DNA of 21,249 nucleotides from a virus. Shown here one piece after another: positions 15,321 through 21,139 of this stretch. A program made the translations under genes and the position numbers. The notes beneath the pieces are model-generated. The model was not told the DNA's origin, did not search any database, and saw only the letters and a program-made list of their open reading frames with translations. Position 1 is the stretch's first letter. Each line of letters opens with the position of its first letter. Location of the stretch: IMG/VR virus record IMGVR_UViG_3300033144_000504, positions 1 to 21,249 of that record. The stretch is one strand, 5' to 3'.

Positions 15321-16469
15321 ATGAACCTCAGTGAATCATTATCTAATACTCTACGTACATTAGAAAAAATCAATTTAGTCGAAGCAAAAGGACACTTAGA
15401 TCATCCAGAAGATTTAGTGTTCTTAGGCGACGTTGAGGGTGCAAAACAAGCAATAAGTGCAATGGAAAAAACTATTGCATCACCTGGTACAATCACAATT
15501 AAGTGGGACGGTTATCCTGCTCTAATCTTTGGACGTGATCAAAAAGGTAGATTTTCTATCATGGACAAACATATGTTCAATAAGAAAGACGGTACAGGTA
15601 GACAAGTCTTTTCCCCACAAGAATTTAGACAGTATGATAAAAACAGAGGTGTTGATCGAGGAGATTTGTATGCTCTTATCGATAGTATTTGGCCTGGACT
15701 AGAAAAAGCAGACCGAGGATCATTAGGTTACTATTGGGGAGACTTACTCTTTGCTAAACCATTAGAAGACCAAGATGGTTATTATTCATTTAAAATGAAT
15801 CCAAATGGTATTGCATACAAAGTTAAAGCAGATAGTGAAGTTGGACACATGTTGAAAGGTAAAACAGCAGGAGTAGGTGTACACACATTTATTCCAGCAA
15901 ATGCAGAAACTACAGATGAGTCCTCATCACTTGACGGCACGATAGGGAACTTACATAACAATAGTGATGTTGCAATTGTTCCTAGTAAGATGCCGATCAC
16001 ACCAAAGATAAAAATGCCTAGTAAACTAAAGTCACAAGCAGAAGCAGAAATTGCACAGCACGGAGACAATGTAAGAATATTAATGAACTCTGCACCACAG
16101 GCACGTAATGCATTCAACTCTTTGTTTACTGTATTCATTAATAAAAAGATTGTCGCCAAAGACTTATCTAACTTATATAATGATTTCCTTCAATTCATTG
16201 AGCAACGTCCAATGACTGACTCTATGAGACAAAAGATTACAAATCATTTTAATTCACACAAAGAAGGTGTGATGGGTGCATTTAAGATTTGGATTGCATT
16301 ATATAACTTAAAACAAAACATTGTAGATCAATTAGACAAAGCCGCAGAGTCTAGTCCTGTGAAAGGATATTTAGACGATGGTAGTGAAACACATGAAGGT
16401 TTCGTTGCTAACGGACTCAAGTTTGTCAACAGAATGGGCTTTTCTGCTCAAAATCTCGCCGCAAAGTAA
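15321..16469 (+). CDS. Putative covalent nucleotidyltransferase (ligase-superfamily-like)
   Basis: This 382-residue protein carries the KxDG signature of DNA/RNA ligases and mRNA capping enzymes in TITIKWDGYPALIFG: K61 would be the nucleotide-bound lysine, with D63 and G64. YYWGDLL (138-143 area) fits motif III (acidic residue after a hydrophobic strand), and THEGFVANGLKFVNR near the C-terminus (about 350-370) fits motifs IV-V (EGxV...xKxV). The spacing between III and IV is unusually long, filled by a helical region, so this would be a divergent or inserted member. I recall a family of phage proteins of this kind, under DUF6267, whose reaction is not established. GAGGT (15311-15315) is the ribosome site, three bases after the upstream stop. 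Its place in the late block is odd for a ligase. Confidence 0.8.
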   Translation: MNLSESLSNTLRTLEKINLVEAKGHLDHPEDLVFLGDVEGAKQAISAMEKTIASPGTITIKWDGYPALIFGRDQKGRFSIMDKHMFNKKDGTGRQVFSPQEFRQYDKNRGVDRGDLYALIDSIWPGLEKADRGSLGYYWGDLLFAKPLEDQDGYYSFKMNPNGIAYKVKADSEVGHMLKGKTAGVGVHTFIPANAETTDESSSLDGTIGNLHNNSDVAIVPSKMPITPKIKMPSKLKSQAEAEIAQHGDNVRILMNSAPQARNAFNSLFTVFINKKIVAKDLSNLYNDFLQFIEQRPMTDSMRQKITNHFNSHKEGVMGAFKIWIALYNLKQNIVDQLDKAAESSPVKGYLDDGSETHEGFVANGLKFVNRMGFSAQNLAAK

Positions 16470-16497
16470 TATATCACCGTATTTTTTTGATAAAGGA

Positions 16498-16504
16498 CTA
16501 AATA
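16498..16504 (+). promoter_or_regulatory. Late promoter CTAAATA for the abundant structural gene
   Basis: CTAAATA ends six bases before the predicted start at 16510, which coincides with the A of a short leader ORF's ATG. It heads a 70-base leader before the structural gene at 16580. No gene is seen in 16470-16579 apart from this leader ORF. Confidence 0.7.
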
Positions 16505-16509
16505 TTAGT

Positions 16510-16575
16510 ATGAACCTCATGGTGAGGGACAACAAAACTTACAGACTCGGAACGAGTCTTACAAAAAAGGAATAG
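16510..16575 (+). CDS. Possible 21-residue leader ORF
   Basis: An ATG at the predicted transcript start opens a 21-codon frame that ends in TAG at 16573-16575, five bases before the structural gene's ATG. The peptide (MNLMVRDNK...) has no recognised feature. Its 3' part contains the hairpin at 16543-16559 and the Shine-Dalgarno AAGGAA (16567-16572) of the next gene, so ribosomes on this ORF would open the hairpin and reach the next start. This arrangement could be coupling or chance; no other support is available. Confidence 0.3.
   Translation: MNLMVRDNKTYRLGTSLTKKE
16543..16559 (+). promoter_or_regulatory. Seven-base-pair hairpin in the mRNA leader
   Basis: AGACTCG (16543-16549) pairs perfectly with CGAGTCT (16553-16559) around a GAA loop. 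It lies in the leader of the structural gene, eight bases before the ribosome site AAGGAA (16567-16572). It has no T-run after it, so it is not a terminator. It may stabilise the transcript or tune translation. Confidence 0.7.
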
Positions 16576-16579
16576 AAAA

Positions 16580-16951
16580 ATGGCACAATTTACAAGAGCA
16601 AATGGTGACTTTTACCCAGTATTGCGTTTAGATGCAACTGGATACAGCAACCCAGGAGTTAACGCGGTCGAGAGTGCGGCTACAGTTCAGCCTCAAGGAC
16701 CTAAGTTAGACTTCTTTAACATTGAGTTAGCAGATATCGCGGCTAACACAACTAAAGCAAACATCGCAATGTTAACAATTCAGCAAAAAGCAATTGTTTA
16801 CATCTACGAGTTTACTAATGACGCAACTGATGACCTTTCAATCGCAGTATATCCTACTGGCGCTTGGGACGCAACTACTTTAGCATCTGCAATCGATGCG
16901 GCTTGTGGTGGAACATCAACTGTTGTAGCATCAGCAACTTTCACTAACTAA
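16580..16951 (+). CDS. Small virion structural protein, probably abundant
   Basis: This 123-residue protein has the Ala/Thr/Asn-rich composition of a compact particle protein. I recall similar sequences in marine T4-like phages, marked by an N-terminal AQFTRANGDFYPVL and a later VQPQGPKLDFF (about residues 36-46). No catalytic motif or signal peptide is seen. It stands alone between its own late promoter with leader hairpin (16498-16579) and a strong terminator (16975-17000), with a good AAGGAA ribosome site seven bases before ATG. This layout, the same as for highly expressed head or tail genes in T4-like phages, suggests a high copy number in the particle. Capsid decoration or a tail component are both possible. 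Confidence 0.82.
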   Translation: MAQFTRANGDFYPVLRLDATGYSNPGVNAVESAATVQPQGPKLDFFNIELADIAANTTKANIAMLTIQQKAIVYIYEFTNDATDDLSIAVYPTGAWDATTLASAIDAACGGTSTVVASATFTN

Positions 16952-16970
16952 GTTTTTAGTTAACGAATTA

Positions 16971-17000
16971 AAAAGCCTCTTTTATTAGAGGCTTTTTTTT
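16971..17000 (+). terminator. Rho-independent terminator
   Basis: GCCTCT (16975-16980) pairs with AGAGGC (16987-16992) around TTTATT and is followed by eight T (16993-17000). Preceding A bases can extend the stem against the T-run. It closes the structural gene at 16580-16951. Confidence 0.95.
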
Positions 17001-17005
17001 GGCTA

Positions 17006-17012
17006 CTAAATA
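17006..17012 (+). promoter_or_regulatory. Late promoter CTAAATA, predicted leaderless start
   Basis: CTAAATA lies just after the terminator and ends five bases before ATG 17018. The predicted transcript start is the A of that ATG. No Shine-Dalgarno site exists between the terminator and the ATG. Confidence 0.65.
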
Positions 17013-17017
17013 CTAAC

Positions 17018-17452
17018 ATGAAAACTATAACTTGCTTCACATTGTTTGACATTACTCATACTAATGTTCTTAACAGGTCAAAGCCTGTTGGAGACAATCA
17101 CCAGTTATGGCAAGTTCAAAGAAATTCACAAGCAAACTTTGATACTATATTACAATGCATAAGTTTGCGAGGCAACCCAGACATATTACATTACCCTCAT
17201 CGTATAGAGGCAGACACAGAAGACTCCCCGTTTGGATTCTTAATAGATTCAGATGACTTTCATTATTGGAAGTTTGATTTTAAAGTACAGAACAATTCAG
17301 TTTTTGATGACAACATAGATGCTTTAGGTTATCTTGTAAAAGATTGCCATGAGATACCTATGATTAGATGTGGAACAGAAAGTGTAGACTTACCGAACTT
17401 TTTAGACACTACACCTGAATTAAATAATATATACTTTATGGAGAATGTATGA
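17018..17452 (+). CDS. Conserved T4-like marine phage protein, unknown function
   Basis: This is a 144-residue soluble acidic protein. The N-terminal CFTLFDITHTNV and the following RNSQANFDTILQCISLRGNP (about residues 5-55) recall a conserved protein of T4-like cyanophages for which I know no function. There is no membrane segment or recognised active site. The gene starts immediately after a terminator and late promoter, with an apparently leaderless start. Its TGA overlaps the next ATG (ATGA), so the next gene is probably translated by re-initiation. Late timing suggests assembly, packaging or virion function, which is inference. Confidence 0.8.
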   Translation: MKTITCFTLFDITHTNVLNRSKPVGDNHQLWQVQRNSQANFDTILQCISLRGNPDILHYPHRIEADTEDSPFGFLIDSDDFHYWKFDFKVQNNSVFDDNIDALGYLVKDCHEIPMIRCGTESVDLPNFLDTTPELNNIYFMENV

Positions 17453-18009
17453 AAAAGAAGACGAATGTAGCGGATGCTCGTAACAAAATCAAGCAGATGT
17501 TTAGAGCAGAAATGATTAAAGAATTAAAAAATCTTTACATCAGCAATGATAACTATGGTATTAAAGCCTTCGGTAAATATAAAATACGTAACTCAAAATC
17601 AACAGGATTATATGATGTTACTGAAAAGAACTGGGACGAATCTTATGAATTTATCAATGCCAAACATGCTATGGCTTATTGTGTCTTCTGTCATAATCGT
17701 CAAAGTGAAAGGGCAACAGAAGTATATCAACTAGATGGTAAGTTAGCGGCTATTAATTTAGATATTGCTGTTCATACACGTGGATATAAAAATCCTAAGC
17801 AAGATTTGGATTACAGACTAATTCAACTGACTAAATTACAGCATGATTTAAGTAGAAAAAAACAAATTGTACAAAGTTTAGAAACTCTAATAAATACATC
17901 TAAAGAACAACAACGTAGAATCTTTGAATTACATAAAAAGAATCGGTATAAAAAGTCCAGAAATTCTGCGGAACAAGATAAATACAATATATCTACGACA
18001 GATTACTAG
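17449..18009 (+). CDS. Basic coiled-coil protein, unknown function
   Basis: The 186-residue protein is rich in Lys and Arg. Residues about 124-165 (LDYRLIQLTKLQHDLSRKKQ...ETLINTSKEQQRRIFELHKK) are predicted from the pattern to be a long amphipathic helix or coiled coil. The N-terminal half includes a short region with Cys-x2-Cys-like spacing (YCVFCHNR, about 77-84) but no second pair, so zinc binding is not supported. I believe related proteins occur in T4-like marine phages without assigned function. It overlaps the upstream stop (ATGA). The late promoter candidate for the following gene lies in its last 35 bases. Confidence 0.75.
   Translation: MKKKTNVADARNKIKQMFRAEMIKELKNLYISNDNYGIKAFGKYKIRNSKSTGLYDVTEKNWDESYEFINAKHAMAYCVFCHNRQSERATEVYQLDGKLAAINLDIAVHTRGYKNPKQDLDYRLIQLTKLQHDLSRKKQIVQSLETLINTSKEQQRRIFELHKKNRYKKSRNSAEQDKYNISTTDY
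17977..17984 (+). promoter_or_regulatory. Late promoter GATAAATA inside the upstream gene end
   Basis: GATAAATA lies 34 bases before ATG 18019. The predicted start near 17990 gives a leader with AGGAAT (18007-18012) as ribosome site. It matches the promoter at 10188 exactly over eight bases. Confidence 0.6.
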
Positions 18010-18018
18010 GAATTTAAT

Positions 18019-18756
18019 ATGAAACTTAATGATTTAAACAAGCAAGAAGTAGCGGTCACTGCTTTAAAAGAAAATTTTGAAGTTGATCTAAACATCAAAG
18101 GCTTAAACAAAATACAAACTCAAACTATGCATAACAAAGTTAAAGGTTTGATTGCAGAAGCAAAACAATCTTCTAACTTCGGAGCAGAGTATCCATCATA
18201 TATGAAATTAGTATTTATGGAACAAGCCCTAAGAGAGCATTATAAAGTTGCTCCTGAAGCACCAAGAACTAAAGTGATTACTGAAAACGAAGAAGTTAAC
18301 AGATCACAAGTTATTCTTGCCGCACAAGATATGGTTGACTCTGTACAGAAAATGTTAGAAGAAGTTTCAGATATGTTAGTCAAAGAAATGCCTGCATTAG
18401 TTGACTCTGTTCAAACAGAAATTGGCGTTAACGAAGCACAAGCATTTGATCAAACAACTGGTCAAGCATTAGCAGAATTAAATCAGTGTTTAGTATCTGT
18501 TAAAGGTCAACTTGATCAAGCATTAGCAGGTATTACTGGTGGACAAGTTGTAGATGCATTCGACGGTGACGTAGACTCAAGCATGGGTGACGGAGAAGTT
18601 GGAGTTGACAGCATGGATGTTTCAGCACCAGCACTTGACGTAACAGGCGATATGGGAACTGACGTAGTAGATGTCAATGCACCAGAAGTTGTCGGCGATG
18701 TCGAAGACGTAAACGTAGACGTATCAACAGGACCAGTCGGTAGAGCAAAAAGGTAA
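18019..18756 (+). CDS. Acidic-tailed late protein, possible head scaffold or virion protein
   Basis: This 245-residue protein has a helical N-terminal two thirds, with RSQVILAAQDMVDSVQKMLEEVSDML at about 94-120, a segment I recall from conserved proteins of T4-like cyanophages. The last 75 residues (from about 165) are very acidic and contain repeated Asp-Val, Gly-Asp and Ser-Met units. They end in a basic GRAKR. This layout, a helical body with an acidic low-complexity tail, is seen in prohead core or scaffold proteins, but other late proteins share it. It follows a late promoter and AGGAAT ribosome site. The gene is six bases before its neighbour, likely part of one operon. Confidence 0.78.
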   Translation: MKLNDLNKQEVAVTALKENFEVDLNIKGLNKIQTQTMHNKVKGLIAEAKQSSNFGAEYPSYMKLVFMEQALREHYKVAPEAPRTKVITENEEVNRSQVILAAQDMVDSVQKMLEEVSDMLVKEMPALVDSVQTEIGVNEAQAFDQTTGQALAELNQCLVSVKGQLDQALAGITGGQVVDAFDGDVDSSMGDGEVGVDSMDVSAPALDVTGDMGTDVVDVNAPEVVGDVEDVNVDVSTGPVGRAKR

Positions 18757-18761
18757 AGCAC

Positions 18762-19133
18762 ATGAGGCTTTACGAGTTTGTCGATGCTCAGGACAGTAAT
18801 GCGATGGCAGCCAGCATCGTGGCTGTTTCCAATCAACTAAAACAACATGTTGAAGACGGATCCATCGATGCTGATAACTATACAGTAGATCAATTACTCG
18901 ACACATTCCAAGACAATGATATTATACTTGACGTACAAGACTTGTACACAATGTTAGAAAAGCCACTTCTTAAAAGTGTCATCGCAAATATTCAAGGTGA
19001 TAAAGTAATCTTTAAAGGTCATGAACCCGTTAGTATCCAACCGGGACAAGACAAGCAATCTGATGGTGAAAAAACTGTTGATAAAATGGCTAAATCAGCA
19101 ATGAAAAAAGATCGCGGCGCCTTCAAAATATAA
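18762..19133 (+). CDS. Small late protein, unknown function
   Basis: This is a 123-residue protein. The N-terminal part (MRLYEFVDA...) and a helical middle (NYTVDQLLDTFQDNDIILDVQDLYTML, about 39-66) are followed by a basic C-terminal tail (VDKMAKSAMKKDRGAF). No catalytic motif is seen. Short T4-like phage proteins that start with MRL/MKLYEF and end with such a basic tail are common near head genes, but I cannot name this one. It follows the acidic-tailed protein by five bases, with AAGG (18750-18753) as ribosome site. The opposite charge of its tail to that of the neighbour's may be relevant to binding. Confidence 0.75.
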   Translation: MRLYEFVDAQDSNAMAASIVAVSNQLKQHVEDGSIDADNYTVDQLLDTFQDNDIILDVQDLYTMLEKPLLKSVIANIQGDKVIFKGHEPVSIQPGQDKQSDGEKTVDKMAKSAMKKDRGAFKI

Positions 19134-19144
19134 ACCCAATACAC

Positions 19145-19194
19145 TTTACTCGCAATATAAATTACTTTATAATAACTTATTAAGGTATTAAATA
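19145..19194 (+). promoter_or_regulatory. Double promoter region before the A-type Fe-S carrier gene
   Basis: Two elements are visible. TTTACT (19145-19150), 17 bases, TATAAT (19168-19173) is a fair sigma70-like promoter, with start near 19180 and a leader containing AAGG. TTAAATA (19188-19194) is a late-type element that ends five bases before ATG 19200 and so would start on the A of ATG. Use of both would allow early and late expression. Confidence 0.55.
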
Positions 19195-19199
19195 CAAGT

Positions 19200-19517
19200 A
19201 TGGAAGTCACAGATATAGCAAAAACAAAAATTAAAGACCATTTAGAAAACCGTGGTAAAGGTATCGGAATTCGTATAGGTATTGAAACTACTGGCTGTAG
19301 TGGATATGCTTATAAACTTGAATTCGCAGATGCTATCAATGACGAAGACATCATTAATGAGTACGACGGATTTTCTATATTAATAGATCCTAAGGCTAAC
19401 AGCATACTTGAAGGAATCACAGTAGACTATCAAAAGCAAGGTTTGAATGAAGGTTTTGAATTCATCAATCCTTTAGAGAAAGCACGTTGTGGTTGCGGAG
19501 AGAGTTTTACAATTTGA
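19200..19517 (+). CDS. A-type iron-sulfur cluster carrier (IscA/SufA/ErpA family)
   Basis: The 105-residue protein matches the length and pattern of HesB/IscA-type carriers, which bind Fe-S clusters and pass them to target proteins. The conserved cysteines are present: C33 in TTGCSGYAY, and C99 and C101 in RCGCGESF close to the C-terminus. The start ATG at 19200 is chosen by the promoter layout and matches the family's usual N-terminus (VTDIAKTKIKDHL). Homologues are known from marine phage genomes as auxiliary metabolic genes. It lies in a late-type promoter context and shares TTGA with the next start. Which of IscA, SufA or ErpA is closest cannot be judged. In this window it pairs functionally with the TonB-dependent receptor. 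Confidence 0.93.
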   Translation: MEVTDIAKTKIKDHLENRGKGIGIRIGIETTGCSGYAYKLEFADAINDEDIINEYDGFSILIDPKANSILEGITVDYQKQGLNEGFEFINPLEKARCGCGESFTI

Positions 19518-20386
19518 AGCACATACAAATATCACACTTAGTTGTTAACGGCTGTAGTTACACATATGGACATGGTATCTCAGACCCAATTAAAGATGGG
19601 TGGGCATCGATCATTGCGAAACGATTGGGTGTCCCTTTAGTAAATCTTGCAGTTCCTGGACAAGGCAATCAAGCAATTTTTCGCAGAACTAATCGTTACT
19701 TTTATAAAGATTTGTTTAACGACAATAATCCTTTTTATATACATGCATACTCCCAAGCATCACGCAGAGAAGCCTATATATCTTCTGAAAATCGATATGT
19801 TATCGTAGGTGGAGAAGGTCATATGGCTCAAGTAGAAAAAGAAATAATCAGAGAATCGGATGACTTTTATTATTGTTTAGCAGAACAAGAAAAATTACAT
19901 ATTTGGGCTAGTATTAATCATTTGTTAGATACACATCATGTTCCACATCTAATGACTGATTACATGCCTTGTTGTAATGGTAAAACAGAGCAATGGATAG
20001 AAGATAATGAAACAATACTTAAAAATGAACTTTATCTACACAATGGTAAGTTAGAAAATTTTAATATGGTTACACAAGAATTTGAAAAAACAATCTGTCA
20101 ACATGAAACTGAAGCAGGGCATAAACACTTAGCCGAATATATTTGGAAAGAATTTAATAAACGTTATACATATGAAGTTGTTGAAAAAGATTGTGCAACA
20201 TTACATGACATATTAATCATTCCTCCATACAATCAAGAGGAACTAGATAAAAGTCACAATGATCCTATTAATTATTATCCAAGAGAATTTTGTAGGAACA
20301 TTTATTACTTCCACGAACTAGGATTAGACTACTTAACTAAAAACTGGGACGGTAAACCAGAAAACGAAGAATCAATGAGGCCCTAA
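19514..20386 (+). CDS. SGNH/GDSL-like hydrolase
   Basis: From TTG 19514 the protein has 290 residues. The start is chosen because TTG overlaps the upstream TGA (TTGA), as in the gene at 6650, and GGAGAGAG (19497-19504) precedes it; an ATG at 19487 is in frame but inside the Fe-S carrier gene. The N-terminus LVVNGCSYTYGHGI (9-22) is SGNH block I with S15 as nucleophile, NLAVPGQGNQAIFRR (about 44-58) fits blocks II-III (G and N), and HETEAGHKHLAEYIW (about 196-211) fits block V with the catalytic His. The family removes acyl groups from lipids, sugars or glycans. Similar proteins are frequent in marine T4-like phages, and their substrate is unknown. No signal peptide is seen, so it acts in the cytoplasm or on the particle. 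Confidence 0.82.
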   Translation: MKHIQISHLVVNGCSYTYGHGISDPIKDGWASIIAKRLGVPLVNLAVPGQGNQAIFRRTNRYFYKDLFNDNNPFYIHAYSQASRREAYISSENRYVIVGGEGHMAQVEKEIIRESDDFYYCLAEQEKLHIWASINHLLDTHHVPHLMTDYMPCCNGKTEQWIEDNETILKNELYLHNGKLENFNMVTQEFEKTICQHETEAGHKHLAEYIWKEFNKRYTYEVVEKDCATLHDILIIPPYNQEELDKSHNDPINYYPREFCRNIYYFHELGLDYLTKNWDGKPENEESMRP

Positions 20387-21075
20387 TGATCACACAAAAA
20401 TATCCATACCAAGAATTAAAAAAGAAAAACTTTGATGGTTCACGCAAATATCTTACACCAGACGGCGGTAAACTTCCTAGTGTAACGACTATCTTATCTG
20501 CAACGCAATCAGAAGAAAAGAAAAAAGGATTGCAAGAATGGCGCAAAAGAGTTGGCTATGCTAAAGCACAAGAGATCACTACAGAAGCCGCAGGTCGCGG
20601 AACACGTATGCATAAATGGTTAGAAAACTATGTGTTAAGTGATACTGGAGACATGGGGCAATACGGATCTAATCCGTATAGTAAACAAAGTCACATTATG
20701 GCACAAGAAATTGTTGATAAAGGTCTAGTCAACTGTGAAGAATTTTGGGGAACTGAAGTAACATTATACTTCCCTCAAATTTATGCAGGTACAACTGATT
20801 TAGTTGGGTTGCATAAAGGTGATGAAGCAATCATGGATCACAAACAAACTAACAGACCTAAAAAACGTGAGTGGATTGACGATTACTTTATTCAATTAGC
20901 GGCTTACGCAGATGCACATAATGAACTATACGGCACAAATATTAAGAAAGGTGTCGTGTTTATGTGTAGTAAAGACTATGAATACCAAGAGTTTATTGTA
21001 GAAGGCAATGAGTTCGACAAGTATCATCAACAATGGTTAAAGAAGTTAGAAGAATACTATACTAAGTACATCTGA
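20386..21075 (+). CDS. PD-(D/E)XK (RecB/Cas4-like) nuclease
   Basis: The 229-residue protein shows the core of a RecB-type PD-(D/E)XK exonuclease: RGTRMHKWLEN with H76 (motif I), E124, AGTTDLVG with D138 (motif II), IMDHKQT with D151 and K153 (motif III), and FIQLAAYADAHNELYG with Q170 and Y174. The region before (PSVTTILSATQSEEKK, about 31-46) is typical for phage members of this group. It probably degrades or trims DNA ends during host DNA breakdown or recombination; Cas4-like cysteines for an Fe-S cluster are not evident, so it is probably not an Fe-S nuclease. The ATG overlaps the SGNH gene stop (TAATG). It is followed by the inverted repeat at 21086. Confidence 0.9.
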   Translation: MITQKYPYQELKKKNFDGSRKYLTPDGGKLPSVTTILSATQSEEKKKGLQEWRKRVGYAKAQEITTEAAGRGTRMHKWLENYVLSDTGDMGQYGSNPYSKQSHIMAQEIVDKGLVNCEEFWGTEVTLYFPQIYAGTTDLVGLHKGDEAIMDHKQTNRPKKREWIDDYFIQLAAYADAHNELYGTNIKKGVVFMCSKDYEYQEFIVEGNEFDKYHQQWLKKLEEYYTKYI

Positions 21076-21085
21076 TAAAATGCCA

Positions 21086-21104
21086 CATTGATTTAAAATC
21101 AATG
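21086..21104. repeat. Perfect inverted repeat
   Basis: CATTGATTT and AAATCAATG are perfect inverted copies around a single A. A stable hairpin would have a stem of about seven pairs. No T-run follows on the plus strand, so intrinsic termination is only weakly supported. It ends exactly at the G that begins the late promoter GATAAATA (21104-21111), so it could also be an operator-like site. Confidence 0.7.
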
Positions 21105-21119
21105 ATAAATAAGTATAAT
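21104..21119 (+). promoter_or_regulatory. Late promoter GATAAATA with overlapping TATAAT
   Basis: GATAAATA (21104-21111) is followed by TATAAT (21114-21119). AAAGGAAA (21121-21127) is the ribosome site for ATG 21140. The two elements could give closely spaced late and sigma70-like starts, though no -35 match for TATAAT is clear. Confidence 0.6.
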
Positions 21120-21139
21120 CAAAGGAAAAGATTAGACTT

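Noticed and set aside
17680-17715. Zinc finger in the coiled-coil protein (YCVFCHNR)
   Set aside because: Only one Cys-x2-Cys pair is present, with no second ligand pair at a suitable distance.
18516-18906. Minus-strand open frames opposite 18019-19133
   Set aside because: They mirror the codon pattern of the plus-strand genes, have no ribosome sites and show low-complexity Ser/Thr/Pro translations typical of shadow frames.
19487-19513. ATG 19487 as start of the SGNH-like hydrolase
   Set aside because: It lies inside the conserved 3' end of the Fe-S carrier gene, without a ribosome site of its own, and TTG 19514 fits the overlap pattern better.
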